Origin: Streptomyces sp. NBC_00390
Lineage (GTDB): Bacteria > Actinomycetota > Actinomycetes > Streptomycetales > Streptomycetaceae
Length of the DNA stretch: 64,000 nt
Direction: 5' to 3'
NCBI RefSeq assembly: GCF_036057275.1
Contig: NZ_CP107945.1
Location: 1,178,001-1,242,000 of the forward strand
A program made the translations under genes and the position numbers. Shown here piece after piece: positions 52,742 through 62,164 of this stretch; position 1 is the first letter of the stretch, and every line of letters starts with the position of its first letter. The notes under the pieces were generated by a model. That model saw nothing but the letters and a program-made list of their open reading frames with translations, was not told the origin of the DNA and did no database searches.

Positions 52742-55339
52742 TCAGGGCCGCTGTGGCGGCGGGAGGAAGGGCAGGTGCACGGGCTGGTCGTGCAGCGCGC
52801 TGCCCAGCGCGAGCAGGCAGCCGGCTGTGCCGGTGCTGAGGTCCATGGACAGGCGCATCATCTGCTCGCCGGCGAAGGCGAGATGCCCCTGGTAGGGGAC
52901 CGCGCCCCACGAGAGTGAGTCGATCTGACGGCGCAGATCGGTGGCGTGGGTGCCCGGGCCTCCGGTCGTGGTGCGGCTCAGGTGCAGGACCATGCCGGCG
53001 GCGCCGCGGAACAGGCCGGGCTGGGCGTAGAACTTGGCCTGCGCCGCTTGCACGATCTCGCCCCTGGCCTTCTCGAACTCTTCGTCGGCGCGGTGGACGA
53101 GGTAGTCGTCGAGCACCATGCCGATGCCGACGCTGCCGGCGCCCAGGTAGGGCATGGTCCGCCAGCCCTCGTCGAGCTGGAGGGCTCCTCCCACGCCTCG
53201 TACACAACGGGCCAGGTCCCGGCGCAGTGCGTCGGCGGCCAGGTCCAGCATGGCGTGGTCGCCGGTCGCCTCGTACAGGCGCAGGTGGAGCAGCGCCGTT
53301 CCGGTGGCTCCGTGGAGGAGTCCGGCCCGCGGGGCCCCGGCGCCGGCCGGCCCGGATGAGGGATCGCCGGCCTTGTCGGCCACGAGCCGGGCGCACCGGA
53401 GCGCGTGGGCACGAAGGGCACTCTCGCCCGTGGAAGTGGCCAGGGAATCGAGGGCCAGGCCGAGTCCGGCCAGTCCGCTGTGCAGGTCGGGGGCCATGTC
53501 CTCCCAGCTCTGGGAGGTGATCGTGTCGACCAGGTCCAGGGCGCGTTCGCGGTGCCCGAGCCGGTCCAGGACCCAGGCGATGCCGGACAGGCCGTCGTAG
53601 AAACCGAGTGGGCTGCCGGAAGCAGGCGTCTTCGCGGCTCTCAGCAGCCACTCCTGCGCCTCCGGAGCCGGTTCGGCGCCGGTCTCGGCCAGGGCGTAGA
53701 GGACGCCGGCCGCCCCGTAGGCGAAGCAGGCGCCGCCCACGGGCGCGAACTGGGCTATGTCTCCGGGGAAGAAACGATCTTCCCGTTCCGGAGAGGCGGA
53801 GGCCAGGATCGCTCGGACCATGGAGTCCCGGCTGCGTGGCCAGTCGTCGAGCTCCACGGGTAAGTAGGGGCCCACCGCGCCACGGGGCCGACCTTCCGGT
53901 GTCTCCGTACCACGATGGCCGCGCAGAATCTCGTCGACCGCTTCCCGGAGGAAGGCGCGGGGCACCGGGAACTGCTCGGCGGCGATCTCCGCCACATGCG
54001 TGGCTTTCGCCCGGTCCACGGCGAACAGACTGGTGAGGGGCAGGAACAGGGCCAGGCGCAGGCAGGCCAGGGCGTACCGGTCGACGTCGAAGCCCCTGCG
54101 GTCGGCAGGTGCGACGAACCCGGGGTTGGCAATCACCTGACGCCGGTTCACGTCATCGACAGCGGCGGCCTCGAAGTCCAGCAGCACCACCGAGCGTTCG
54201 TCCTCGGACAGCATGATGTTGAAAAGGTGCAGATCGTTGAAGGCCACTCCCCGCGCGTGGATCGCCGATACGGCCTCCTCCACCAGGTGGTGCACCCGCA
54301 TGGCCCACTCGGTGTACTCGGCGAGCCTCTCCGGGCCGGGATCCGCTTCGATCAGCGGGTGCCGGTGTGCGAAGAAGCTGTTGAGCGGCCGGCCCTCGAT
54401 GAACTCCATGACGAGGAAGGAGTGCTCGCCCAGGGTGAACCAGTCACGCACCTCGGGGGTGCAGCCGAGCCCGGACAGCCGCCGCAGCGCATCCCTCTCA
54501 CGCTCCAGCCGGGTCACCGCGTCGGCCTCGTCCGCGGCCAGGCCCGCGTGTGGCCGGGCCTCCTTCAGGACCACTTGCTCATCGGTGCGCAGGTCGCGGC
54601 CGACGAACACGCCGCCGCCGTTGGAGAAATGCAGAGCTCGCTCGAACCGGTACGGGATGTCGTTGAGCGTGGTGGCGGAGCGGGCAGCCAGATGCGGTTC
54701 GAGGAACGCGGGGAGGGTCACCCAGTCCGGGACGTGGAACGTCGGGTCCCTCCGGTCGGGAACGAGTCGTCCATGGTCGTCCTCGACCGCGGGGCACAGC
54801 TCACCCCGGTCGTCGTAACAGTGCCGCTCCGTGAAGCTGCCGTAGCGCACATGGACCGGCCCCGCGCCCCAGCGCAAGTCGCTGAGTATGTACGGCCCGG
54901 GCTCGCCTCCGAGCAGACGGTCCAGGTCTTCCGCAACAGTGCGGCACTGGTCGTCGTCGGCGGGGTAGACGGTGAGGAACTTCCCACTGGCGGCGCGGTC
55001 GGCGTATTTGGCGTTGCGGGTGTGCAGCAGGTACCGGCTCGGCATGCACTTGAAGGCGATGGATCGAGGGACGCAGTAGTCCCAGACCCGGGCAAGCACC
55101 CTCTCCGCGTTGTCCAGGCAGACGGACACGTGGATCTTCCATCCCTGGCTGGGCAGTGCACTGTCAAGCGGTCGGAACGCCAGCCAGTCGCCTGACCGGT
55201 GGCGCTGCCAGCCCTGCGGAAGCTCGCGCCTCACGGTCCGGTAGAAAGCGGCGGAACCGCTTCCTTCCTCGTGCGACCGGTGCGGAGCATCGTAGAACTG
55301 CCGGTTCGCGTCGCAGAAGACGGCGTACCCCTTGTTCAT
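52742..55339 (-). CDS. ramC: Class III lanthipeptide synthetase RamC (lyase-kinase-cyclase)
   Basis: The protein has 865 residues from ATG 55339 with GGAG upstream; this length is normal for the family. The N-terminal phosphoSer/Thr lyase domain is about 1-220. The Ser/Thr kinase domain (about 235-500) shows GGGVFVGRDLRTDEQVVLKE (ATP site and Lys), the catalytic loop FNDLHLFNIML (Asp and Asn) and VVLLDFEAA (DFG equivalent). The LanC-like cyclase domain (about 520-865) shows YDGLSGIAWVLDRLG, HSGLAGLGLALD and HGATGTALLHLRLYEATGD. The zinc ligands of class I/II LanC proteins are not evident, as expected for RamC. It phosphorylates, eliminates and cyclises RamS. An IS3 copy sits 126 bp upstream of the start. 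Confidence 0.95.
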   Translation of the reverse strand: MNKGYAVFCDANRQFYDAPHRSHEEGSGSAAFYRTVRRELPQGWQRHRSGDWLAFRPLDSALPSQGWKIHVSVCLDNAERVLARVWDYCVPRSIAFKCMPSRYLLHTRNAKYADRAASGKFLTVYPADDDQCRTVAEDLDRLLGGEPGPYILSDLRWGAGPVHVRYGSFTERHCYDDRGELCPAVEDDHGRLVPDRRDPTFHVPDWVTLPAFLEPHLAARSATTLNDIPYRFERALHFSNGGGVFVGRDLRTDEQVVLKEARPHAGLAADEADAVTRLERERDALRRLSGLGCTPEVRDWFTLGEHSFLVMEFIEGRPLNSFFAHRHPLIEADPGPERLAEYTEWAMRVHHLVEEAVSAIHARGVAFNDLHLFNIMLSEDERSVVLLDFEAAAVDDVNRRQVIANPGFVAPADRRGFDVDRYALACLRLALFLPLTSLFAVDRAKATHVAEIAAEQFPVPRAFLREAVDEILRGHRGTETPEGRPRGAVGPYLPVELDDWPRSRDSMVRAILASASPEREDRFFPGDIAQFAPVGGACFAYGAAGVLYALAETGAEPAPEAQEWLLRAAKTPASGSPLGFYDGLSGIAWVLDRLGHRERALDLVDTITSQSWEDMAPDLHSGLAGLGLALDSLATSTGESALRAHALRCARLVADKAGDPSSGPAGAGAPRAGLLHGATGTALLHLRLYEATGDHAMLDLAADALRRDLARCVRGVGGALQLDEGWRTMPYLGAGSVGIGMVLDDYLVHRADEEFEKARGEIVQAAQAKFYAQPGLFRGAAGMVLHLSRTTTGGPGTHATDLRRQIDSLSWGAVPYQGHLAFAGEQMMRLSMDLSTGTAGCLLALGSALHDQPVHLPFLPPPQRP

Positions 55340-55412
55340 CGCACTCCTTCGGCCGGTGACGCTCGGACGTTTTCACGGCGCGGGTGCTCGCAACAGTCGC
55401 GATTGTCATGAA

Positions 55413-55438
55413 CCACCCGTGAAGAAATCCACGGGTGG
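55413..55438. promoter_or_regulatory. Perfect 9-bp palindrome upstream of ramC
   Basis: CCACCCGTG-AAGAAATC-CACGGGTGG lies 74-99 bp upstream of the ramC start codon. Its position fits an activator site (RamR candidate). It could instead be a transcription stop or a remnant of the sequence disrupted by IS3. The nearest IS end is 27 bp away. Confidence 0.45.
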
Positions 55439-55531
55439 CGCACAGGTGGGGGGTGGCCGGAGCCTGAAGCTTCCCCTTGATCCAGGACACCTGGAGACTG
55501 GGACGTGAGGTTCCAGAGGAAGTAGTGCCGG

Positions 55532-55837
55532 GTGGGTAGCAAGAGCAACCGCAGCAGGCGGTACACGGAGGAGTTCAAGCGCGACGCGGTCGCGCTGGTC
55601 CGGTCCTCCGGGAAGACCGTCACCGAGGTGGCCCGGGAGATCGGGGTCAGTGCCGAGGGGCTGCGGAACTGGGTCAGGCAGGACACGATCGACCGCGGGC
55701 AGGGGGCGTCGGGCGAGCTGACGAGCGCGGGGCGGGAAGAGCTGCGTCGGCTGCGTCGGCAGAACCGTGAGCAGGCCGAGACGATCGAGGTGCTGCGAAA
55801 AGGGGCGGTCTTCTTCGCGAAGGAGAGCGATCGATGA
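55532..55837 (+). CDS. IS3-family transposase OrfA
   Basis: The protein has 101 residues from GTG 55532. The HTH shows YTEEFKRDAVALVRSSGKTV and VAREIGVSAEGLRNWVRQD. A coiled coil (ELRRLRRQNREQAETIEVLR) ends KGAVFFAKESDR. It overlaps orfB by ATGA. It differs in sequence from the OrfA at 41.9 kb, so the two IS3 copies are different elements. Confidence 0.9.
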   Translation: MGSKSNRSRRYTEEFKRDAVALVRSSGKTVTEVAREIGVSAEGLRNWVRQDTIDRGQGASGELTSAGREELRRLRRQNREQAETIEVLRKGAVFFAKESDR

Positions 55838-56727
55838 GCGCGGTTTACGCGTTCATCGAGGTGGAGAAGACCACCCACAATGTTGCTCTGCTGTGTCGGC
55901 TGCTGAAGGTGGCCCGGTCCTCCTTCTACGCCTGGTTGGCCGGCGGGCAGGCCCGCGCCGCCCGCCGGGCCGCCGACGACGTCCTGGCCCACGAGATCAC
56001 CGTGTTGCACATCGCCTCCCGGTGCACCTACGGGGTGCCGCGTATCCATGCCGAGTTGCGCAGGCTGGACCGGCGGGTCAACCGCAAGCGGGTGGAGCGG
56101 ATCATGCGTGAGCGCGACATCGCCGGGGTCACCCGGCGCAAGCGCCGGTCGCTGACCCGTCCGGCGAACAGGGCGGTGCCCGCCGCGGACCTGATCGGCC
56201 GCGACTTCACGGCCGACGCCCCGGGCCGGAAACTGGTCGGTGACATCACCTACGTCCCCACCGACGAGGGCCGGCTGTATCTGGCGACCTGGCTGGACCT
56301 GGCCACCCGCGAGATCGTCGGCTACTCGATGGCCGATCACCACCGCGCGTCCCTGGTGGTCGACGCGCTGACGATGGCCGCCGGACGCGGCCGGTTCCAG
56401 CCCGGCTGCATCGTGCACCCGGACCGCGGAGCGGAGTACACCTCTGACGAACTCCGCCGGGAAATAAGCAGGTTGGGGCTACGGCAGAGCATGGGCCGAA
56501 CCGGCTCGTGCTATGACAATGCCGCCGCCGAGAGCTTCTTCGCACTGCTCAAAGAGGAGATCGGCACCCGCCGCCGGCCCGACCGGACCACTGCCCGCGC
56601 GGACATCTTCGCCTTCATCGAGACCTTCTACAACCGCAGACGACTGCGGAAGCATCCGGCCTGGGGGTACCTCACCCCGCTGGAGATCCGACAACGACAC
56701 AAGCAAGAACACGCCCTCGCAGCGTAA
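55834..56727 (+). CDS. IS3-family transposase OrfB (DDE integrase)
   Basis: The protein has 297 residues from ATG 55834. The HTH_21 region (LLKVARSSFYAWLAGGQARA; YGVPRIHAELRRLDRRVNRK) is followed by the rve core. The core has RKLVGDITYVPTDEGRLYLA (first Asp), CIVHPDRGAEYTSDELRRE (second Asp) and NAAAESFFALLKEEIG (catalytic Glu). All catalytic residues are intact, so the element may still be mobile. Confidence 0.9.
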   Translation: MSAVYAFIEVEKTTHNVALLCRLLKVARSSFYAWLAGGQARAARRAADDVLAHEITVLHIASRCTYGVPRIHAELRRLDRRVNRKRVERIMRERDIAGVTRRKRRSLTRPANRAVPAADLIGRDFTADAPGRKLVGDITYVPTDEGRLYLATWLDLATREIVGYSMADHHRASLVVDALTMAAGRGRFQPGCIVHPDRGAEYTSDELRREISRLGLRQSMGRTGSCYDNAAAESFFALLKEEIGTRRRPDRTTARADIFAFIETFYNRRRLRKHPAWGYLTPLEIRQRHKQEHALAA

Positions 56728-56760
56728 GCAACGAGTGTCCAGCATCACGGGGAAAGTTCA

Positions 56761-57354
56761 TGTTCTCCCTCCAGACGCTGGCGCGGATGAGGCTGTCGAC
56801 TGGGAGGCGCTCTCCGCCGCGTGGGGCACCCGCTTCCCCTCCGACTACGTGACGTTCATGGAGACCTACGGGGCCGGCGGCATCAGCGATTCTTTCGAAG
56901 TGCTACGCCCGCTCCCATCCGAGCGGCATGGCGGCGACGACATGGCGGCCGAGACCGCCAACGCTCGTGACCAGTGGGTACCGGGAGCTGCGTTCAGCGG
57001 TGTTGAAGGGCGCACGGGCACCGAGGCGGCTGTCATCGCTTGGGGGGGGTGACGACCGCGGGCGATGTGGTGTGCTGGCTGACTTCCCATCCTCACCCGG
57101 ACCAGTGGCCGGTTGCTGTGTTGCGGCCAAGTCTCGTCTCTCCATGGACTCTCTATCCCGTCGGTATGGCGGAGTTCCTTCGCCGACTGATCATCGGTGA
57201 GTTCGACGCCTGCCCAATCAGCGACACGACCCTGTGGAACGCAGGCACAGGCCGGTTCCTGCACTGGCGCGAGGAGAGGCGCTTGCAGGACGAGGGCATC
57301 GACCCTTGGACGGGCGAGCCCGACCCCTATGCTGACATCGGGTTTGACGACTGA
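56761..57354 (+). pseudogene. SMI1/KNR4-family gene, 5'-truncated by IS3 and frameshifted in a G8 run
   Basis: The first part begins directly at the IS3 end and reads DWEALSAAWGTRFPSDYVTF and METYGAGGISDSFEVLRPL, the SMI1/KNR4 fold start, up to TEAAVIAWGG then TGA. The second part, in another frame, continues VTTAGDVVCWLTSHPHPDQW, WTLYPVGMAEFLRRLIIGEF and WREERRLQDEGIDPW to 57354. The switch falls in a run of eight G at 57042-57049; six or nine would keep the frame. SMI1 proteins are common immunity proteins of polymorphic toxins. The start codon is gone. Confidence 0.75.
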
Positions 57355-57689
57355 CCGGCCAACGAACAACCTGCGTTCACGCTCCTTACGGGACGTGACC
57401 CGTCGGGCCCGATGTCGGCGCCAGAAGCCGAAGTGCGGGTGTCACCTCTCGCACGTCCGTCTCGCTTGTGGCCACTCAGCTCCGATGCCGACCGCGGCAT
57501 CGGCGCTGCGTGGCAGCAGGCTGACGGGCGCAAGAACCCGGGCAGGTCCGCCGGGACGTAGCCAGGTCATCGGCGGGGATGCCGCCGCTCGCCGTGAAAT
57601 TCCTTGACCATCGTGTCGACGTTCCGGCCGGCCCGTGTTCGGGAGCGTTGACGATCGCAACGGGCCGACCGCCCAGGTGGCGACGGCCA
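57355..57689. other. Region without a supported gene
   Basis: This convergent space lies between the SMI1 remnant and the broken metallo-hydrolase. No recognisable protein or hairpin was found. Confidence 0.3.
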
Positions 57690-58283
<594 letters not shown>

Positions 58284-58390
58284 GCTTCTCCGTTCGGTGC
58301 TCGGGGTGGCATGGCGGGGGGCCGTCGACAAGGACGCGGTCGTCCGGGACGAGCCGGTGCAAGTCCTCGCCGGGTCGGTGCCCGCGACGC

Positions 58391-59353
58391 TCAGCGGTTC
58401 AGGTGGGCGCGGAGCAGGTTGGGGTCCTGGGCGGTGATATAGGCGGCGCTCGTCACGTAGACGGATTTTCCGCGCAGGGCGATGGACGTGGGGTTCCGCA
58501 GACCGTCGGCCTGGGTCAGCACGATGGAGTGGCTGCCGTCGGGCTGGACGAGCGCGACCTGGCCGGGGCCGTTGAGGGCGGCCAGCAGTTGGTTTCCCTG
58601 GTCGGTGAAGGCGAAGTCGTCGATCCCCGGGAGGCCGGTGGCCTCGGTCCGGACACGGCCGGCGCGACCGTCCGGGAGGACGGGGATGCGCAGTACGGTG
58701 CCCTTGTCGAGGTTGGTGGCCCAGACCGCACCGTTGTGAATCTTCAGGCCGTTGGCGCCGAGGAAGCCGGTGGAGGCCAGTTCGGGGGCGGTGGACCAGG
58801 CGGTGGGGGTGCCGCCGGTGGGGACCCGCCAGATGGTGCCGAGCACAGAGTCTGTGACGTAGAGGGTGCGGGTGCGCGGGTCGAGCGCCAGGCCGTTGGG
58901 CAGGCCGTCCGCGGGCAGTGCGGCGATCCGCCGCGGCTCGCCACCGGGACGAAGCCGCCACACGCCGGTGAGGTCGGCGGTACCGGTGGCGTACAGGAAG
59001 TACAGGGTGCCGTCGTGGGCACGGACGATTCCGACGGCCAGCGGGAAGCCCAGGACCGGGGTGTGGATACCGCCGTCGGCGGGCTTGGGCAGGGTGGCGA
59101 GGATCCGGGTCGTGCCATTGGGGGAGACCTTGGCGACCTGGCGGGCCTTGGCGAAGGTGACGTACGCGGCGCCGCCCGGTGCCAGGGCGAGGTTCTCCGG
59201 CGTCTGCCCCTTGGTCAGGTCGAAGTGCGCGGCGATCCGCGCGCCGCGCAGCGGGGCGGACTCGGCCGACGCTGACGCCGGAGTGGGCGCTGCGGCAGCG
59301 GCCGCGACAAGGACGGCCGCTGATACAGCGGACATGGAGAGCTTCTTGAGCAT
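58391..59353 (-). CDS. Secreted SMP-30/gluconolactonase-like beta-propeller protein
   Basis: The protein has 320 residues from ATG 59353. The Sec signal covers about 1-30 (MSAVSAAVLVAAAAAAPTPA). The rest is a six-bladed propeller of SMP-30/NHL type: PENLALAPGGAAYVTFAKAR, GLPNGLALDPRTRTLYVTDS, FLGANGLKIHNGAVWATNLD, GIDDFAFTDQGNQLLAALNG and NPTSIALRGKSVYVTSAAYI. The N- and D-containing blade motifs match the calcium-binding lactonase fold. Substrate unknown; it acts outside the cell. It lies downstream of, and on the same strand as, an XRE regulator gene (183-bp gap). Confidence 0.85.
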   Translation of the reverse strand: MLKKLSMSAVSAAVLVAAAAAAPTPASASAESAPLRGARIAAHFDLTKGQTPENLALAPGGAAYVTFAKARQVAKVSPNGTTRILATLPKPADGGIHTPVLGFPLAVGIVRAHDGTLYFLYATGTADLTGVWRLRPGGEPRRIAALPADGLPNGLALDPRTRTLYVTDSVLGTIWRVPTGGTPTAWSTAPELASTGFLGANGLKIHNGAVWATNLDKGTVLRIPVLPDGRAGRVRTEATGLPGIDDFAFTDQGNQLLAALNGPGQVALVQPDGSHSIVLTQADGLRNPTSIALRGKSVYVTSAAYITAQDPNLLRAHLNR

Positions 59354-59536
59354 GGTTCCTTCACTGGTTTTCGGGCATGCGGCAGCAACATGCCGACGCA
59401 CGGGTTGGGTAGGTGGGCTCTGCTCGGGGGCCATGTGGCCCTGGGGCTGCTCCCGGCGGCGGCCGGTCGTCGGCCGTGCCCGGGTGGGACAGGTGCTCGC
59501 AGGTGTCGGCCGAGCGCCCGGTGACGTTGGGTGAGG

Positions 59537-60448
59537 TCAGGCGGTGTCGGCCTGGGGCCGCGTCGGCGCCGGGCCGGCCGGGATGGTGTCCTGGGTGCTG
59601 GGCTGGGTGATGGCCTGGGCGAGGAGGGCCAACGCGGCCCGCGAGGTGGAGCCGACCTCCGTGGTCGCGACCACCATGTTGGGACCCGGCCCGTGGCTCA
59701 GGGTCTGCTGAACGACTGTCAGTGGGCCGACCAGCGGGTGCCGCATCTCATAGGTGGCGACGGTGCACGCCTTGACCCGGTGGTCGGCCCACATCGAGGC
59801 GAACTCATGGCTCTTGGCGCTCAGTTCACCCAGCAGCGCGTGCAACGCGGTGTCCTGCGGATGCTGGGCCGCCACCAGGCGCAGGTTCCCCACCACCGCC
59901 CTGGCCTTGCTCGGCCAGTCCGCGTACAGCTCGCGGGTATGACGGTCGAGGAACGCCAGTCTGGCCATGTTGGGACGCTGCCCCGACAAGTCCGGGGCAC
60001 CAGGGGCCAGGTGCCCGGCGAACAGCGCGTGACCCAGGCGATTCCACGCCAGCACGTCACTGCGCAGTCCGAGCACGATTGCGGGAACGTCCGCCAGCAC
60101 GTCCAGCAACTGAGCCGTCGCGTCCGTCACACGCTCCGGTGCAGGTCGCCGGCCCCGAGTGCGATGCCTGTCCGCCCGGGCCAGGTCGTGCAGGTACCTC
60201 CGCTCGGAGTCGTCCAGCCGCAGAGCCCCGGCGATCCCGTCCAGCACCTCGGACGACGCGCTCAGCGACTGCCCCTGCTCCAGCCGGGTGTAGTAAGAGG
60301 CGCTCACACCCGCCAGCAGCGCCAACTCTTCGCGCCGAAGACCCGGCACACGCCGACGCTCCCCGTAGGTGGGCACCCCGACATCCTCAGGACGCAGCTG
60401 GGAGCGCCGCGCCTGCAGGAAGTCCCCGAGCTGCGATTTTCCGGTCAT
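59537..60448 (-). CDS. XRE-family regulator with MmyB-like ligand-binding domain
   Basis: The protein has 303 residues from ATG 60448. The N-terminal HTH (about 8-85) shows LGDFLQARRSQLRPEDVGVP, VPGLRREELALLAGVSASYY and TRLEQGQSLSASSEVLDGIA. The MmyB-like PAS-type domain (about 110-275) shows DVPAIVLGLRSDVLAWNRLG, ARLAFLDRHTRELYADW and ELSAKSHEFASMWADHRVK. This is a common actinobacterial family, probably sensing a fatty-acid-like ligand. It is divergent from an SRPBCC gene, which is the likely target together with itself. Confidence 0.9.
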   Translation of the reverse strand: MTGKSQLGDFLQARRSQLRPEDVGVPTYGERRRVPGLRREELALLAGVSASYYTRLEQGQSLSASSEVLDGIAGALRLDDSERRYLHDLARADRHRTRGRRPAPERVTDATAQLLDVLADVPAIVLGLRSDVLAWNRLGHALFAGHLAPGAPDLSGQRPNMARLAFLDRHTRELYADWPSKARAVVGNLRLVAAQHPQDTALHALLGELSAKSHEFASMWADHRVKACTVATYEMRHPLVGPLTVVQQTLSHGPGPNMVVATTEVGSTSRAALALLAQAITQPSTQDTIPAGPAPTRPQADTA

Positions 60449-60590
60449 GGATCCGAGTATGAGCCGACTCGAAACGCACAGCCTGCCCCAGCTGTGGATA
60501 GGCACCAGCGGGTCTGGCTCCCCGGCAGGACTGGTGATGACGTGGGCGGAGCCGACCCGGCACCACCCCGCACGCACCCAGGAGGACGCC

Positions 60591-61091
60591 TTGAGCGCCA
60601 CCACCAGCGAACATGACCTCTTCGAGGCTCTGGACGCATCAGCCTTCGCCTTCACCAGACGCGCATGGGTCGATGCCGCACCCGCCCGGGTCTATGACCT
60701 GGTCAGTGACGTGTCCGCAATCGGCCGCTGGAGCCCCAACGCGACCGACGTCACGTTCGACCAGGGCGCCGGCCCTCGGGTCGGCGCCTGGTTCAGCGGC
60801 CGCAATCGGAAGGACGGCAGGGAATGGACCACCCGCTCCCAGGTCGTACGAGCCGACCCCGGCAACGCCTTCACCTTCGTGGTCGGCGGCGCCGAAGACG
60901 GCATCGTGCAGTGGAGCTGGACCTTCCACCCCCAGGGACGCGGAACCGTCGTAGAGCAGTCCTGGCAACTCCTCCGCCTCGACCCGGTCCTGGGCACCAC
61001 CCGCGCCGACCTCGACACACTCCGCGACTACATGACGAACAGCGTCGAAGCCACCCTGATCTCCCTCGCCCAATGGATCGCCGAAGAGTGA
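60591..61091 (+). CDS. SRPBCC-fold (polyketide cyclase/dehydrase-like) protein
   Basis: The protein has 166 residues from TTG 60591, chosen for GGAGG five bases upstream. The START/Bet v1 fold shows FTRRAWVDAAPARVYDLVSD, IGRWSPNATDVTFDQGAGPR, VGAWFSGRNRKDGREWTTRS, QWSWTFHPQGRGTVVEQSWQ and a long C-terminal helix (DYMTNSVEATLISLAQWIAE). It should bind a hydrophobic ligand; any enzymatic activity is unknown. It is divergent from the XRE/MmyB-type gene across 142 bp. Confidence 0.85.
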   Translation: MSATTSEHDLFEALDASAFAFTRRAWVDAAPARVYDLVSDVSAIGRWSPNATDVTFDQGAGPRVGAWFSGRNRKDGREWTTRSQVVRADPGNAFTFVVGGAEDGIVQWSWTFHPQGRGTVVEQSWQLLRLDPVLGTTRADLDTLRDYMTNSVEATLISLAQWIAEE

Positions 61092-61344
61092 GGTTCCCGG
61101 GTGTGGCTTCGTCGACGCTGGCAGGCGCGAGCGACGCGCCTGGACCCTCTGCCGCTGGGACACCCGCCCACGAAACGCCGTATCCGATGACCTATTGGCG
61201 CACGCGCTTAGTCATTTCCACCAGCAAGATCGCGATCTACAGCTGGAGTATTAGAGAACGTCTCCGTTGGGGCGGGCAAGAGGCAGAAGCAGCAAGCTGG
61301 TCCAGGGTGTTGGGTCGGCAAGGGGCAGTCTTGGGCGCACCGGC

Positions 61345-61790
61345 TCAGCGGGCCATCCAGCGGTCCATCTCCCGCGCCCGCGTGTCCAGCGCGTTGACGA
61401 CGACGGCTGACGCGGTCCGAAGATTGCCGGGAACTTGCACGTCGCGCTCGACGCCACCACACACATGGCCGGACCCCGGTTCGGGCATCTCCACCTCGAT
61501 TCCCGCGCGCCGCGCGAGCGCGACCGCCGTCGCCACGAACCCCTCAGAGAGCGCGAGGATCACGGAGTGCCCGTCCGGCAGTGCCAGGCGACCAGGCCGC
61601 GTGCGAACTCCGCGTACACGGCCGGATCGACCTCGAGTGTGTCCGGGTCGCCCCAATGCTTGCCCTGGCCGATTCCCGAGGGAGGCTTGAGCTCCGCCTC
61701 GAAGCCCTCGACCTGCCGTAGGAAGAGGCGGCCGACACCGTTCGACGGGTACCAAAGCGTCTCGTCACCGATGTCGAAGTACATGCTCAT
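61345..61790 (-). pseudogene. DUF6086-like gene with one frameshift
   Basis: From ATG 61790 the frame reads MSMYFDIGDETLWYPSNGVG, RLFLRQVEGFEAEL and EVDPAVYAEFARGLVAWHCR, stopping at 61560. A second frame continues without a gap from about 61580: HSVILALSEGFVATAVALAR, RAGIEVEMPEPG and ALDTRAREMDRWMAR, ending at 61345. One indel near 61571-61580 splits what looks like a complete DUF6086 family protein (about 148 residues). Confidence 0.65.
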
Positions 61791-61944
61791 CGCCGCTCCC
61801 CCTGCTCAGCCGCCCCGGCACACGGTAGAAGATCGCGCGGGTCGTCGGCACCCGGGTAGAACGGTGCCTTGGGGGCAAGGCTCGTTGCTCTGGCATGGGC
61901 ATAGTTGAGCAGCTGGTACTAGTGACCTGAGTCGGAGATTCGGC

Positions 61945-62085
61945 GCCAGTTGGGTGTGGGTCGTCCTGGGCCGAAGATCCCGCTGCTATCGGTCACCGAG
62001 GCCCAGCGGGAGGTGCTGCAGTCGCGGGTGCGCCGTCCTTCGACTGCCCAGCGCTGGCGTTGAGGTCGCGGACTGCCCTTAGGAC
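61945..62085 (+). pseudogene. IS630-family transposase N-terminal fragment
   Basis: The plus strand reads GVGRPGPKIPLLSVTEAQRE and VLQSRVRRPSTAQ, then after a frame change LALRSRTALR. This is the start of IS630 transposases (GRP, L-L-(D/E)-QR--L, RR-TAQALALR-RI). Nothing of the catalytic domain remains. Confidence 0.5.
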
Positions 62086-62164
62086 GGTTGGATCTTCGAC
62101 GAGTTCGACGACCTGGCTCTCCGACCGGGGCTCAGCCCACCGCGGTCGCCCCCTTGCCCCCTCG

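Larger units (their letters stand above)
55465..56760 (+). mobile_element. IS3-family insertion sequence (copy 2), upstream of ramC
   Basis: The ends are imperfect inverted repeats: 55465 reads TGAAGCTTCCCCTTGATCC, and the complement of 56760 reads TGAACTTTCCCCGTGATGC, both continuing with GGACAC. orfA and orfB are intact and overlapping. No target duplication was found. It separates ramC from a truncated SMI1-family gene. Confidence 0.8.
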
